DNA of 64,000 nt from Amphibalanus amphitrite (lineage: Eukaryota > Arthropoda > Thecostraca > Balanomorpha > Balanidae). A program made the translations under genes and the position numbers. The stretch is taken from assembly GCF_019059575.1 (NCBI RefSeq), contig NW_024881988.1:248001-312000 (forward strand), read 5' to 3'. Shown here in pieces: positions 1-12,935 of the stretch (positions are counted from its first letter, which is position 1; every line of letters starts with the position of its first letter). Below the pieces are notes generated by a model. It searched no databases and was not told where the DNA came from. It saw nothing but the letters and a program-made list of their open reading frames with translations.

Positions 1-1786
1 AAAACATACTTACTGACTTGTGCACGGCACCCTACTAACCAGTCTCTAGTGGTATGCCAAATTTGAGCATAGTCGGTCCAGACGTTCTTGAGATATGGAA
101 GCGTCAGCCTGCACGTGCGCACGTGCAAACTGGGTCCCATCTGACTTGTGCACGGCACCCTACTCGCCGAGCCCTAAGGGTGTACCAACTTTGATCACAA
201 TCGGCCCAGTCGTTCTCGAGATCTGGAAGCGTCACCCTGCCCGTGCGCACGTGCAGCGGCACCCCAACCGTGACACATGGAAATGCATTGCGCGGCAGGT
301 GCCTACAACCATACCAAGTATCAGCGCAATCGGCAAACTAACTACAGAGTTATTAGACTTGTTACCGAACTGACACCTCTTCGTATTGCACGTGGCACGT
401 GCATTAGGGGTCACCCATACGCATCGAGAGGAGCACACTACGTTTGGGAAAGGAAGAAACTATCCCACACAAAAGACCGCGAGTGAATCGGTCCAGTGGT
501 TGCAGAGATATAAGGTTGCGCCCCCACGGTGGCCGACTGCTAATATTTAGCAATAATCAGTGTCGCATCCGCACACGGGAGGTATCCCCGTCACCTGTTC
601 GTATAGTCTAATGTGGTTGGGTTCAAGTCACAGTCGAGCCCTGCTTTTTTACAGCTTTTCTTAAAAACGGCACATCGTGTAGTGACGTTCTATACATTGT
701 TGCAAAGAGCATCGAAAGTTGTACATTTTATTAACTTTTCACTTTGATACATGTGCAACGTAAAAAGTTATTAAACAAAAAAGACGCTCCCATTGACTTT
801 CCATGTTAAAAAATTTAAATTTCAAATTAACTTTATAAGAAAAAATGAGTTCTGCCAGCTTAACGAAGCATAACGGCATGTACTATGCTCTTTCCTCTAC
901 AAGATATAAGAGTTTGGGCGAAATCTATCTCTAAAATTTTGTACAAAGATCGAATGAAAATGTCTCTGCAAAGTCTCGACATCGCCGTCCATTGACTTAA
1001 CATGGGACACAGCAAAATTCCAACTTTGACCTCGTGCAAAGACACGTTCCGAGATTCTGAGGGGTATACAGCGCACACTGGCGTGTACCCAAACGTGTTT
1101 GCCATAAAATGCTGGGAAGAAAACCACCTCTTCCTTGGCTCGTTTTCCCGCCATTTGCGATCGCGCAAAAAGTGTCCAAAACCCCGTTGACTTAACATGG
1201 GGAAAATGGAATCGCACGTGCCACGCGCAAAAGACTTCTTAGCGAGTAGCGACCGGTGCCATCAGGTAGATCGCCTCCGGGAGCCCATACCCTGAACTTT
1301 TTACGGAAATTGAGCGATTCGTCTAGGCCCCCGTCAAGTTGTACTGATTCGCGGCCAGACTTGCAAAACATAGCCCGGACAACGACCGCTCCGGTTGTTT
1401 TTCAATAGAAAAACACAATTCTAACGAATAGTGTTTGTCTTTTCAAACAACCTGCGGTTACCCGCCGCCAAACGAGAGGATGAGCCTTGCACGTGCAGAC
1501 CGGAGTCGGTGTGCTACGGACTGACGTGCACGGCACCCTATTCGCCGGTCTATAGCGGTGTGCCAAATTTGAGTGCAATCGACCCGGCCGTTTTCGAGAT
1601 CTGGAAGCGTGACCCTGCACGTGCGCACGTGCAGCCTGGGCCCTAATTGACTTGTGCACGGCACTCTATTCGCCGGTTTCTAGCGATGTACCAAATTTAA
1701 TCTGAATCGGCCCAGCCGTTTCCAAGATCGGGAAACGACCCCTACACGTGCGCACGTGCAGCTGCACCCCAACCGCGGCACATGAA
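1..1786. repeat. Tandem segmental duplication, copy 1 (~1.79-kb unit)
   Basis: The sequence from base 1 recurs from about 1787 at an offset of 1786-1791 bases with only scattered substitutions and small indels. For example, 95-373 matches 1881-2159, 1002-1190 matches 2793-2981, and 1391-1458 matches 3182-3249. The copy begins with two ~130-bp satellite units containing the palindrome GTGCGCACGTGC, continues through ~1 kb of non-satellite sequence, and ends (1470-1786) with further satellite units. Small open frames of 60-112 codons recur in both copies but show no recognisable protein and overlap on both strands, so I do not call them genes. Confidence 0.9.
1470..1786. repeat. ~130-bp satellite-like units (GTGCGCACGTGC family)
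   Basis: These are imperfect units of about 120-135 bp. Each contains GACTTGTGCACGGCACC, then a TCTAGCGGTGTGCCAAATTT-like stretch, GAGATCTGGAAGCGT, and a CACGTGCGCACGTGCAGC palindrome. More units lie at 1-265 and 1797-2050, and a strongly diverged one near 4790-4990. Confidence 0.8.
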
Positions 1787-3252
1787 AATACATACTTACT
1801 GACTTGTGCACGGCACCCTACTAACTAGTCTCTAGTGGTATGCCAAATTTGAGCACAGTCGGTCCAACCGTTCTTGAGATATGGAAGCGTCAGCCTGCAC
1901 GTGCGCACGTGCAAACTGGGTCCCATCTGACTTGTGCACGGCACCCTACTCGCCGAGCCCTAACGGTGTGCCAACTTTGATCACAATCGGCCCAGTCGTT
2001 CTCGAGATCTGGAAGCGTCACCCTGCCCGTGCGCACGTGCAGCGGCACCCCAACCGTGACACATGGAAATGCATTGCGCGGCGGGTGCCTACAACCATGC
2101 CAAGTATCAGCGCAATCGGCAAACTAACTACAGAGTTATTAGACTTGTTACTGAACTGACTTCTTTTCGTTTTGCACGTGGCACGTGCATTAGGGGTCAC
2201 CCATACGCATCGAGAGTAGCACACTACGTGTAAGAAAGGAAGGAGCTATCCCACACAAAAGACCGCGAGTGAATCGGTCCAGTGGTTGCAGAGATATAAG
2301 GTTTGTACAGGCACCCCACAGGCGGCCTACTGCTAATATTTAGCAATAATCAGTGTCGCATCCGCACACGGGAGGTATCGCCGTCACCTATTCGTATACT
2401 CTAATGTGGTTGGGTTCAAGTCACAGTCGAGCCCTGCTTTTTTACAACTTTTCTTAAAAACGGCACATCGTGCAGTGACGTTCTATACATTATTGGAAAG
2501 AGCATCGAAAGTTGTATGTTTTATTAACTTTTCACTTTGATATCTGTAACGTAAAAAGTTATTAAGCAACAAAGACGCTCCCATTGACTTTCCATGTTAA
2601 AAATTTTCATTTTCAAACGAACTTTATTAGAAAAAACGATTTCTGCCAGCTTAACGAAGCATAACGGCATGTACTATGCTCTTTCCTTTACAAGATATAA
2701 GAGTTTGGGCGAAATCTATCTCTAAAATTTTGTACAAAGATCGAATGAAAATGTCTCTGCAAAGTCTCGACATCGCCGTCCATTGACTTAACATGGGACA
2801 CAGCAAAATTCCAACTTTGACCTCGTGCAAAGACACGTTCCGAGATTCTGAGGGGTATACAGCGCACACTAGCGTGTACCCAAACGTGTTTGCCATAAAA
2901 TGCTGGGAAGAAAACCACCTCTTCCTTGGCTCGTTTTCCCGCTATTGGCGATCGCGCAAAAAGTGTCCAAAACCCCGTTCACTTAACACGGGGAAAATGG
3001 AATCGCACGTGCCACGTGCCACGAGGTTTTAAGCGAGTAGCGACCGATGCCATAAGGTAGATCGCCTCCGGGAGCCTATACACTGAACTTTTTACGAAGA
3101 TTGTACATTTCGTCTAGGCCCCAATCAAGATGTCTCGATTCGCTGCCAGACTTGCAAAACATAGCCCGGAGAACGACCGCTCCGGTTGTTTTTCAATAGA
3201 AAAACACAATTCTAACGAATAGTGTTTGTCTTTTCAAACAACCTGCGGTTAC
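1787..3252. repeat. Tandem segmental duplication, copy 2 (truncated)
   Basis: This is the second copy of the ~1.79-kb unit. Identity to copy 1 stops abruptly at 3252, after the shared motif AACCTGCGGTTAC. Copy 1 then runs into satellite units, whereas copy 2 runs into unrelated sequence. The ~320-bp satellite tail present at 1470-1786 is therefore missing here, which fits an unequal-exchange breakpoint. Confidence 0.9.
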
Positions 3253-4789
3253 GTCAAAGTCAAAGTCTGCAGCCTCATGGCTCAGAACGATGCAGTGCGC
3301 CACAATACGTGACCAAATGCTGCATGCAGTCATAAACTGTCACGAAACGACACACAGTCCATATACTCTTCCAGCTATCTGTAGCCAAATCAAAGTGAAC
3401 CAAATCAAACTTCGCGAAAAGTAACCACAGAACAGAGAATGTCGTCACACGGTACCTACAAGGGCGGGTCACATGACACATCGAACGATGAAGGTCTGAG
3501 CAGTTTGGTTATAATACACTTCCTGTACACAGAATACATAAGAATGTATACAGAAGAAATCAGACACAAGTCAATGTGACCCACAAAAAAGCACCGATAG
3601 CTGAATGGCGAGAGCTAGCTCATAAAATACTGGCCAACAACCACGGCGATACACCACAACACAATCTCATGTACTCATTATCGGCGAGAAGCACGACTTT
3701 TTTTGTGTTATTTACAATCTACAGAGACGTCATGGTCTGCCGTCAATATTTGCATAGGACTAATGAACCACATTTTTACCGAGCTAGCAGCAGCGCAAAA
3801 CATTCCCAGGATCCAGGAAAGAAAAGGTGATAGGGCAAAGCCGGGCAGAGCGAAGCGAAGCGAAGCAGAGCAGAGCAATGCAGAGCGGACGAAAGGACAA
3901 AAAGCATGACAGCGGACTGCGGTAAAAAGATTGCATGGTTGCATGAGCTGTCGAATTGTTATTCTTAATTAATGAGCTCGTTGTTTTCCCGGGATTAGAT
4001 CAGCTGCGAAGAGAACGAGTTGCTATAATTTGGTTAAGTTACTTTTTTTTACATTATAGTTGGGATCATGTTTGCTTCATTAGACTCATTTCTACGTAAG
4101 CATGACGACAGAAAGTTGCCGCAAAATAAACAGCCAACGAGACGACCAGTCACGTTGCCAAGGCCAAGCTTCTTGACTTTTGGTAGTTATTACACGTGAA
4201 AAGTGCTGCACGCTACCGCCCAGCATCATGAATGGACGCAAACTCACAACTTTAGCTACTTCAGACAGAGTAATCAGTTTAACAAACTCAGCTTACATGC
4301 ATGCTCTATACCTAAAACTCAAAGATATTGACACCACACTGCACATACCTGAGCGAACTTTTAAAACTTTCTGGCCCACAGCCGCCCAATATCATTTAAT
4401 CAACTTCCCGGGGCCGGGCCAAAGCCAACCGTTCAGGAGGCGCCATCGAGACCATTCGTCAAGGGAGACTCTTCAAGATAACGTCACACACTTCAGTGTG
4501 GAGTGCCTACCAGCAAGATTGTAGGTGAAAGACGGATTTACGAGTTGGCGAACTTTTGGGAAACTCCGCCACGACCTACCAACTCATGTATTTATCAGTT
4601 TTATTGAGTTTTATTTCTTACGGCAACGTTGATATCCTGACGCTTTTCAGTTTCCTGACCGAATCCTTGCTAAACTAGCAAGCTAATTTACCTAAAGTGA
4701 AAAGCCTTAATGTATGCTGATGTTGCTACGCGTAAAAAACGCATAACTAAACATAAAAGCGCCATTTAGGCTATGAACGAACAAACGCG
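3253..4789. other. Unannotated stretch
   Basis: I see no recognisable gene or element. It holds a few short open frames, the longest being 114 codons at 4180-4524 on the plus strand, with no motif I know. A short GCGAA/GCAGA-rich run lies at 3850-3893. Confidence 0.5.
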
Positions 4790-4990
4790 ATTGAGCCTTG
4801 CACGAGCGCGGCACCAGTGCGAACTGAGGCACCAATTACTGAGGGTTATCTTCTAACCGCTCCCCAATGACCCACCGACTTCGAGCGCAATCAGCCCAGC
4901 TGCTCTCGAGATGTGTTAACAAGTCTTGCACGTGCGCATGTGCAGTGGCACCTGCATAGTGCATAAGGTAAGGTCGCTGAGCTCTATGGT
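4790..4990. repeat. Diverged copy of the ~130-bp satellite unit
   Basis: It retains GCAATCAGCCCAGCTG, CTCTCGAGAT and TTGCACGTGCGCATGTGCAG, in the same order as the satellite units at 1-3.25 kb. It is isolated and clearly older than those units. Confidence 0.6.
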
Positions 4991-5320
4991 AAGGTTCACG
5001 TCGGGTTAGGTAGAGCAGATTTCTACTGTTAGTGGGTTGGTCTGGCAACTACTGTGGATTGTTCAAAGATTCACTGCATTTGGTAAGATTCGCGTTGGGT
5101 TAGTTGGAGCAGATTTTCCATGTTTGCAGGTAAGCCTGGCAACTACTGCGGTCTTCTCTCTAGTAGCCAGCTCACCTGGTCAGTCCATTTCTATGTCAGG
5201 ATTAGGCTCACCAAAGGCCTCCACTGGTGGAAAAGTTTGTTCAAAAATATTTCTTAGCGTTCTTAGCAAAAACCAAAACACTCCAGCTCTGCAAGGCAGC
5301 CTATTCCAAACAAAAGCTTA

Positions 5321-6496
5321 GGGGAGAGTGGGGAAAGATGCCCAGGGTTTGACTATGTCATATATTATTCGAAAATGACGATCGGAAAGCCAAAACTTGG
5401 AGTTTCAACGGAAGCCGACATCATTTTTCTCCAAAAATATCACACTTTCGTGTCTGAAATATGATAACTTTTCTTGCTATCAAGCATTTTCCTGAAGAAG
5501 TGAAAGGGGGCATCTTACCCCACAGGGTGGAAAAGACGCCCCCTGGCGCTGGGTAAGATGCCCCCTGCACTAAAAGTGACATAAATAGGCACGTGAATCG
5601 CCTGAACGAATCAGTAGTCCCTTCGAGCCTGCAGTAGACACCAAACGTCATCGTAAGGGCCCTCAAAAGTAGTCGTAAGGGGCTTCAGAGGTCATCGTTA
5701 GGGCCATCATAGTCCAGCGTGGCCAAACAAGCCTCCGTGGTGGCGTTCGGAGACCACTGTGGGGCCCTTATAGGTCTTCATGATGCTTGAGGGCCCTCGA
5801 GCCCATCGTGGGGACCTCAGATGCCAGCGCGGCCCGTGGAGCCAACGTGGGAGCCCTCAAAGGATGTCGTGAGGGGCCATAGAACCAATAATGGGGCCCA
5901 CAGAGGCCGTCGTGAGGGCTCTCAGAGTCAGATGCCGCCCAAAAAGTCGCTGTGTGGGCCGAGAGACCGGCATGGGGAGCACCCGACCGTACCGGACTCT
6001 CAATAGTCCCAGATCGGCTTTTGTCTCTCATCACAAGTATGTAATACATGATTTGACGGGCTGCTTGAAGGACAGCCTACGGATTTAGGGGGGCGTCTTT
6101 CCCCATCAGGACAGGGGGCATCTTACCCCAAGGTACCGAAGTAACATTAAATCAGCACAATTTGTTAGCCATAAAACTACACCCTGAAGCAAACTGTTTG
6201 GGACACAGTACACGCATGTTAATGTATCACGACTATAGCAAGGGACGCAAAAATTATCTACCTTGTTTGATATTTACAATGTTTTGACGCCAAAATATTT
6301 TTTGAAAGCAGCAAATAAAAAACATGCAATCACCAGCCAGCCGTTGCCCAACTGAGCTTCGCAAATTTGTGTGCAGTTAACAAGGCAGGCTTCTGCTTTA
6401 CGCTAAGAACATTAATTTCCAGGTTCGATTCTTTGTTTCCCCGCTAGAGGGGGTGGGGCGTCTTTCCCACCCTGGGCATCTTATCCCACTCTCCCC
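5321..6496. mobile_element. TA-flanked inverted-repeat element A (non-autonomous)
   Basis: The left end reads GGGGAGAGTGGGGAAAGATG and the right end is its near-perfect inverse, ending ATCTTATCCCACTCTCCCC. Both ends are bordered by TA (319-320 side and 6497-6498), the target duplication typical of the Tc1/mariner superfamily. There is no transposase frame. The interior holds further copies of the terminal motif (around 5505-5575 and 6090-6130) and a degenerate GC-rich minisatellite at about 5640-6010. An element with nearly the same terminal 13 bases lies at 30928-31870. Superfamily assignment is inference from the TA flank only. Confidence 0.75.
5640..6010. repeat. Degenerate GC-rich minisatellite inside element A
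   Basis: Variants of GGGCCCTCAGAGCC-ATCGTG recur roughly every 25-35 bases with heavy divergence. Short frames on both strands arise from the repeat and are not genes. Confidence 0.6.
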
Positions 6497-6521
6497 TACA
6501 AAAAGAATCAGACCGAGGATC

Positions 6522-6782
6522 CTAGCAGAAGTAAGACTTGCCGGGGGGTAAGCCGTACGTTAACCTCCAAATAGCATCAACTCCAGAACTCATAAGCTCA
6601 GAGAGCAAGTCGCACCATCGGTCAGATACATTCACAGGCTCTGATATACGAGGTGCTCCACGAATGTAGAACATATTTTGCTGTTCAATAAATGTTGCTT
6701 TTGAATCTTCCATCCCACTGTAATGTGATTTTCGAAGTTCAGCGTAAGCGGACGAGATTTCACTGCAAACATCCTTCTTCAA
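6522..6782 (-). CDS. Unrecognised 86-codon open frame
   Basis: A minus-strand frame opens at 6782 and ends with a stop at 6522. Its composition is more protein-like than nearby frames: a mixed, non-repetitive sequence including RWCDLLSELMSSGVDAIWRL. It lies just outside element A. I do not recognise a family, and no splice signals or promoter tie it to a gene. It could be a decayed transposon fragment or chance. Confidence 0.2.
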   Translation of the reverse strand: MKKDVCSEISSAYAELRKSHYSGMEDSKATFIEQQNMFYIRGAPRISEPVNVSDRWCDLLSELMSSGVDAIWRLTYGLPPGKSYFC

Positions 6783-9517
6783 ATTGCCAACCTATTCACC
6801 ACTGATCAACAACATTGGACAGGATCTTATCAAATCCCCGTTTTATGGCCAAATGCGTAAATACATACGATCCCCAGACAGACTATACTGCTTCCTTTCT
6901 CATAAATCTCATTAATTTTTTTATTACCAGTTAACATGCAATTAATACCTAGTACCTGAGCTAGGGGAGGTGATAGATTTACCGCTACTTCCGTGTCATA
7001 TTGCGAAAAAAATGGCGAAGAGAATCAATTGGCGAATATCAGGTACCTTTACGTAATGCAGTTCAACGGGGACCTGACATCGATAACGCTTTATTAAATG
7101 CAGCAATACGCTTCTACTGCTGAGGCTGAGATATGGAGAGGATATCAAAAGGAAACAACACATAATTGACATCATTGATGAAATGCGCAGTGTTTTCAAT
7201 GCCGACATATGGGTATGCACCGCACCATGCGTTTTGATTGCAATGGTTCTATTTAAGGTATAGGGTCTGGTATAGGGTCACCTGGGACTATGGTTTCACT
7301 GGATGTTGCGAGATTCATACATAGGTATAATAGAGCTTGTCCTAAGCTTGTCGCCAGATCTTATGTGATCATAGATCCTAGCCAGCGGTTTACCTTGAGA
7401 TGGATCCACTGAACTCGCAGACCCAGCATTGAGATCCTCGCACTTGTCTGCTAAATGCCCGTGTTTACTAATGACCTGGCGGCTCTGACGCACAACTTGA
7501 ACAAAGTGACGCACAAGGAAAATGATAGCTGCACGGCCAGAGCCGGGCTCCAACGGAGCTGATGATGACATGTGAAATGGGGTGTTCAGTCCAGTCGCTA
7601 TCGACGACTGTGACACACGATGCCCGTGTATTGGGGATCAGAAAAAAACTCTTACCCTGAACCGAAGACATTTCGAACAGAAGAAGAGAGTAGGGGCATT
7701 CGCTCTGAACCTAAAACAGTGCGCTCCTTCGCGGAGGCATCATAATAAAAGAGTAAAACACTCGCTACTAACATAGGAAAGACACTAGTCTAGCCTTACA
7801 CTAGTCAAATATAGTTGAAAGTTTTACACCAATGCTCTGGTAAATCCAGGCGTTACATAAGTAACTCAGTGTATTTACAGTGTACACTGTACAGCCGTGT
7901 AGCGATATAAAGCAGCACGAATGACGCAACTCACGAGACACAGCGATCGTGTGACGTTGACAAGAAAGACAAATCTGGTATAAAACTCCCCGGAGGATAT
8001 GTGATATTTACAAAAATATCTGCAACCGGCAATATGGCTATTGCATACAAGGCTATAGGTATTGCTGTTGGGGATTTATTTCGAAACCCGATCGCAGTTC
8101 AGAGATTCGTGCGACTAGGCCGGCGTGTCAAAAGGACAAATGAGAAGAGAAGAGAAAGGAAGAAGGGGCTAGGCCGCTAGGGAAGCCCAGTGTTTGAGGA
8201 GAATTACGGGAGATCAATGGCTAAAAAAAAAAGAACAATACGTCTGGTAACTGGCAAAATCATCAGGTCACAACAGGTCTAAAAACACATTAATCCAAGT
8301 AGAGGACTACGGAATTCAAGTTCAACAACAAAATTAAAATCAGTTAATGAAATAAGAGTTGGTAGAGGTTCTGTGTAACTTCGGAAAAACCTTAACTTGT
8401 TTCATAAGCATTAAGTAAGTACTTTACGTAATTTTACGGAAAACCATAACCATAGACTACTGTATCTGCCATAACCAAAGCCACTATGTCATAACCCAAG
8501 TCCACACAGGGTATTCCCCACATCTCTTTTTGCACAAAGGAAAGGCCGCACAGTTAACATCAACGTGAAATACAAATTGAGCGCAAATTCTGAAACATCG
8601 ACACGCCAGAGGGAGATTTATGATATCAGACGCCAGCCAACTTCCACCAATGTTTTGGAACAGCCCAGTATATAACTGCAAGCCCATTGCATGCCAACCT
8701 CTGTAACATACGACAACATTGCAAGCAGGATGTCCGAAGCACTGTAACTCCTTACAGTCTCCCTATTGCATGTCAGCCACTGTAAAATACGAGAACATTG
8801 CAGAGAGGATACCCGAGTCGCTGCGACGTTCCTCCCAACGGAGCTCACCACACAAGTCTCATTCGACTCGTAACGGGCCAAATGTCGCTCTGGATCAAAC
8901 GCCACATAAATACGGTCAATTGAGAGCCATTTGGACACATCGCCCACCAAACGAGCTGCCAGCACTGCCCGAGGATTAGATGGATATTCAGATCAGCCTG
9001 AAACGTTGGCCAATAGCTGGGCATGACGCAATGATGCGCTGTACGCATGGCGACGCGACATGAGACGTCCGCGATCCTAAACCACCCCTCCAGCTATCTG
9101 GTATGTTTTATGGCGCTCTGTACAAAATTGCCCCTCCCCACAGTGCACATACGTGTTTGTTAATTGGCAAGGAACGCAACACGTTCGTTCAGACATCACT
9201 TACTCGTTCATGCAGTCTTCCAATACTCATTCACCCATCCATCCAAGGACCCAAAAGTACGACCTCTTCGTCTTCCCAAATCCCACTGGTAACCTACAGG
9301 CCTCACGTGTCCTCCACCCCAGTCTCAGCCGAACTGAACTCCAATTACCCAACCCATCCTTTCTGCTCCACATGTTGCTTCAACGTCCTGCTATTCCGGT
9401 GCCGCAGTCGGCACGTCAGTGGGTCGTGTTCATACAGTATGCAGAAGGCGGAATGGTCTGAAAGTTCGGCGGCAGCGGCGCTGAAGACATTTCCGACTCA
9501 TGGATCCCCTGAGGCGA
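6783..9517. other. Unannotated stretch
   Basis: No recognisable gene, RNA or element ends were seen. Several frames of 60-120 codons on both strands (for example 7296-7616 and 8618-8965, minus) lack any motif I know. Confidence 0.4.
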
Positions 9518-9712
9518 GCGGAGGGCCGAGGGCGGAGGGCCGAGGGCCGAGGGCGGAGGGCGGAGGGCGGAGGGCGGAGGGCGGTGGGCGGAGGGCCGAG
9601 GGCGGAGGGCGGAGGGCGGAGGGCCGAGGGCGGAGGGCGGAGGGCGGTGGTGGGTGGTGGGCCGTGGACGGTGGATGGTGGGCGTTGGGCAATGAGAGTA
9701 GGGCGGTGGGCG
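9518..9712. repeat. G-rich tandem repeat (GGGCGGA/GGGCCGA)n
   Basis: About 200 bases are built from 7-base variants GGGCGGA, GGGCCGA and GGGCGGT, degrading at the right edge into GTGGGTGGTGGGC. Four or more GGG runs with 3-4 base spacing occur throughout the plus strand, satisfying the G-quadruplex pattern. Open frames across it (up to 238 codons on plus) are translations of the repeat and not credible genes. Confidence 0.9.
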
Positions 9713-10299
9713 ATAGGCTTCACATGTCAAGAGCGCCGACTCGTTACTGCGACAATTTGAACAAGAAACAAAATGCAATCTTACGACACGAATGCTTTTT
9801 ACTCGGGTTTAAAAGCTGATGAAGCCACTTCACTGCATTGCACCACCGACTCTGCTCCAAATCGAAAAACCATTTTCTGGTAAAGCGTTAGCAATTTACC
9901 ATGCTCGATATCATTTGATAGCAATTAGTAATAAGCAATCGCTACCGCTTTCCGCGAGGAACTGCCACGCAGTCCGTTCCGGTAGCTGTGTGCCCCGAGG
10001 CGTTACAAAATGTCAAATTGAAATTGAACATGCCCACAAACAATTCTGAGGAATTAATTACAAACGAAAGGCGGAAATGAGGCAATAATCAAATGTATCT
10101 GGGGAAAGCCCATAATGCTGATACTGCACGTACGAAGCTCAACTGAATTTCCCAATCAAATGTACCTAATCACGCCCTCAAACTTGGCAATTGTAACAGC
10201 CGCGTCACACAATTAAACGTTTTTTTATTAACACGCCAACATCCTGATTCCAAAGACTGGGCGTCATGCTTATTGAGACCACCAGCGCTTCACAGCAAA
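9713..10299. other. Unannotated stretch
   Basis: No gene or element was recognised. Short frames only. Confidence 0.4.
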
Positions 10300-10425
10300 T
10301 TAGCTCGACATTTCCAATGGACAGATTGACAGAGCCGGAGCCCACGCTAAGCGGAGCTTGTTGCGCAGACCCCCATCGCCCGATCGAGCGATTTCGGGTA
10401 ATCGGGGCACTTTACTTTGATCTCG
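10300..10425 (-). repeat. Partial copy of the SINE-like repeat at 20.1-20.4 kb
   Basis: The stretch from AATTAGCTCGAC to the end of GATTTCGGGTAATCGGG is similar, in inverse orientation, to about 20285-20405. Shared blocks include ATTGACAGAGCCGGAG, CCACGCTAAGC and GAGCTTGTTGCG. It corresponds to the 3-prime part of that repeat and lacks the tRNA-like head. Confidence 0.6.
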
Positions 10426-10684
10426 GTGAATCCCTAACCCACCCCTCAACGTCCAAGCAGTCAGTCACAGCCGCGCCACCTGTCACATAAAAAGCAGCTA
10501 GCGCCGCAGGGCCTATTTTAACATGTTAACTGGGGTGGCAAAACCCACCCCAGTGGTGCGGTTTTCCACCCCAGTCGTCTTACTTTGCCACCCCAGTGAA
10601 AAACAGCCCAAAAGTCCGCCCACATATATTGGCTGCCGACAATCACGGATGCGACACATTCTTGGGGCGCAACTCAGCTTGACA

Positions 10685-11460
10685 GGGGGAAAAGGGCTCA
10701 CTGAGGCGCCACCACCACCAATGGGGGTGCCCTCTCACTACTGGGGGTGCCCTGCCGCAAGTGCAACTGTGGCGCCCTACTTCGATTGGGACACACTACC
10801 GGCAATGGGGCGCCCTACCAGCACTTGGGCGCCTACCACGACTGAAGTGTCCTATCAACATTGGGGCGCCCAGACACGATTGGGGCGCCAACCACCTTTG
10901 GGCGCCCTATCAGAAATGGGACGCCGTACCACTACTGCGGCGTCGTAACACTACTGTGACGTTCCGCTGGTGCTGGGGCGCCCTAAGTTTCTGGTGCACC
11001 CTACCGCCACGAGGCGCCCTACCACCACTGGGGCGCCCACCACTACTTGGGCGCCCTACCACTACTCCGGCGCCCTGCTACAACCGGGGCGCCCTACCAT
11101 CACTGGGCGCCCTGACACAGCTGGGGCGCCCTATCACAACGGGTGCACCTTACCACAACTGAGGTGCCGTACCACTACTGGGGCGCATTTACTCTAGCAA
11201 TAAGTCAAGTAACTAACTCGCCCTTACTGCCACTACTGGGGCGCTATGCCACAACTGAGACGCCTTACAACCAGTGGATCGCCCACCGCTGTTTGGGCTC
11301 AATGCCGCTACTGGGGCTTCATTACACTACTGAGGGGTGCCCCGTCACGCCTGGGGCGCCCTACCGAGACTGGAGCGCCCTGTCACTACTGGGGCGCCCC
11401 TCAGGGACGCCATACCGCTACTGGATTGTCCTACTATTCAGGCGCCTTACCACAACTGAG
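10685..11460. repeat. ~20-bp GC-rich minisatellite (GGGGCGCCCTACCACTACT)
   Basis: There are more than 30 degenerate units of about 18-23 bases, most containing the palindrome GGCGCC followed by CTACCAC(T/A)ACT. Several plus-strand frames cross it and translate into repeated WGALP/GRPTTT-like strings. These are repeat artefacts. Confidence 0.85.
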
Positions 11461-11750
11461 AAGATATCTCGGTTGAGGTATCAATGGCGCATCGATGACA
11501 AATAGCAATATACAAATTACAACACTGGTCAGTGGTCACCAATGCATCTTTCTTGGCATTACAGAGCCATAAGCTCTTCAAAATCTGGAGAGCGTCTCGA
11601 GGCAGTGGCGTGGCGAGATATTGGCCGCAAAATTGAATTGTGATGTGGCTTTGAGACTGGCCGCGTGATCAACAGCGGATTTTCAAACGCACGTGCACGC
11701 ATTGCTTCTGACGAGGGTATTTCCAAGAGAAAAATCTGGCGGGCGGCGGT

Positions 11751-12649
11751 TTAATCCTCGCCCGTATTGATGTTTTTCCAGCCGCGGACGTATAGGGGAA
11801 GGGGGGGGGGCCGTTAGACCCCCCACCTTGCCGTTTTGCCCCTGATTGAGCTAGAGCTTCGCGGAAAAAACGAGCGTGTTGCCCGTGACGAGAAAAAGCC
11901 GATGATATCCAATTTTAAGGTCCTAGGTCATCGGTTGACCTTCCAGGTCAGATCAATGACCCAAAAGTCGAGAAAATCGGGACCTGTTAGAACGTCGTAA
12001 AGGGTGGCTCCTATGGGGTTTTTCGGGGTGCTGATGACGAATATCATGTTAGTTATGATCATAGATGATTCTTCATGCATTTAGGCCAGGTCGGGTCAGG
12101 TCAGGTCAGGTCAACCGGTAAGGGTTTTGCCGGGTATTCGTAGTAAGTGGCAACCGCCTCTGACAGCTTCGTAACATGTAGTGAAGGCACCAAAACTACA
12201 TCGTTAATGTTCAAATGATTGCTAAATTCGAATTCAGCTCCAAAAACTAGCCTAGAAACAAGTAAAACTCCAAAAAGTGAACTGAGGACATCAAAGATCA
12301 ATGACCTGACCTGACCTTCCAGTGACCTTGACACCCACCCTAATGCTGGCATGGGAGCAACATCATATCACATGCTTGAACGCTTGAAACCACGAAAAGA
12401 CTGCAAACGCGCGCCTAATGCGAGCCGACACGCCGAATCGCGATTCCGACCAAACATGGTCTTGAAAAGTAGGTCACTGGTCAAAGGTCATTAGGGTCAG
12501 GGTCATAAAATTTTCAGGGTAGGTGTAAAATTGATTATCGTGAGGGTACTAAAAGTTTCGTCGCGATCGGTCGCTTTTTACGCGAGTTATTCGCGAAAAA
12601 ACGAGAGGGGTCCGTTTGACCCCCCTCCCCTATCCTGGCGACCGGTTAA
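11751..12649. mobile_element. TTAA-flanked element, copy 4 (diverged, nested)
   Basis: TTAA at 11751-11754 is followed by TCCTCGCCCG and, ~45 bases in, by AGGGGAAGGGGGGGGG. TTAA at 12646-12649 is preceded by the inverse-like CCCCCCTCCCCTATCCTGGCGACCGG. The interior shares GGTCCTAGGTCA and repeated AGGTCA/TGACCT words with the element at 23932-24877. It is nested in the hAT-like element. Ends are more diverged than in the three other copies. Confidence 0.55.
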
Positions 12650-12935
12650 GTGACTTCGAGTGACGCCGCTGCCTTGGGATGGGAAGGTGTTTTGTTTATC
12701 ATGGACGGATCGGGGGGGGGATTTTAGGGCCATCGGCATAAGCAGTAAAAGTTATCTGACGAAAGGGGGTTGCACCATGCACAGGCGACTTTTGGCTGAA
12801 TTCTTTCCATGCAGCGCCCGAAAGGGCTATGTTAGAAAAAAAAACTATGCCAATAAACGCCTCCAGACACTTTCCCGAAACATTAGCCCTTACGTACTAC
12901 CGTCACAAATAAAAGATTCTGAGACTCGATTGTGT

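Noticed and set aside
9103..9819. 238-codon plus-strand frame
   Set aside because: Most of it is translation of the GGGCGGA tandem repeat; several other frames are also open there.
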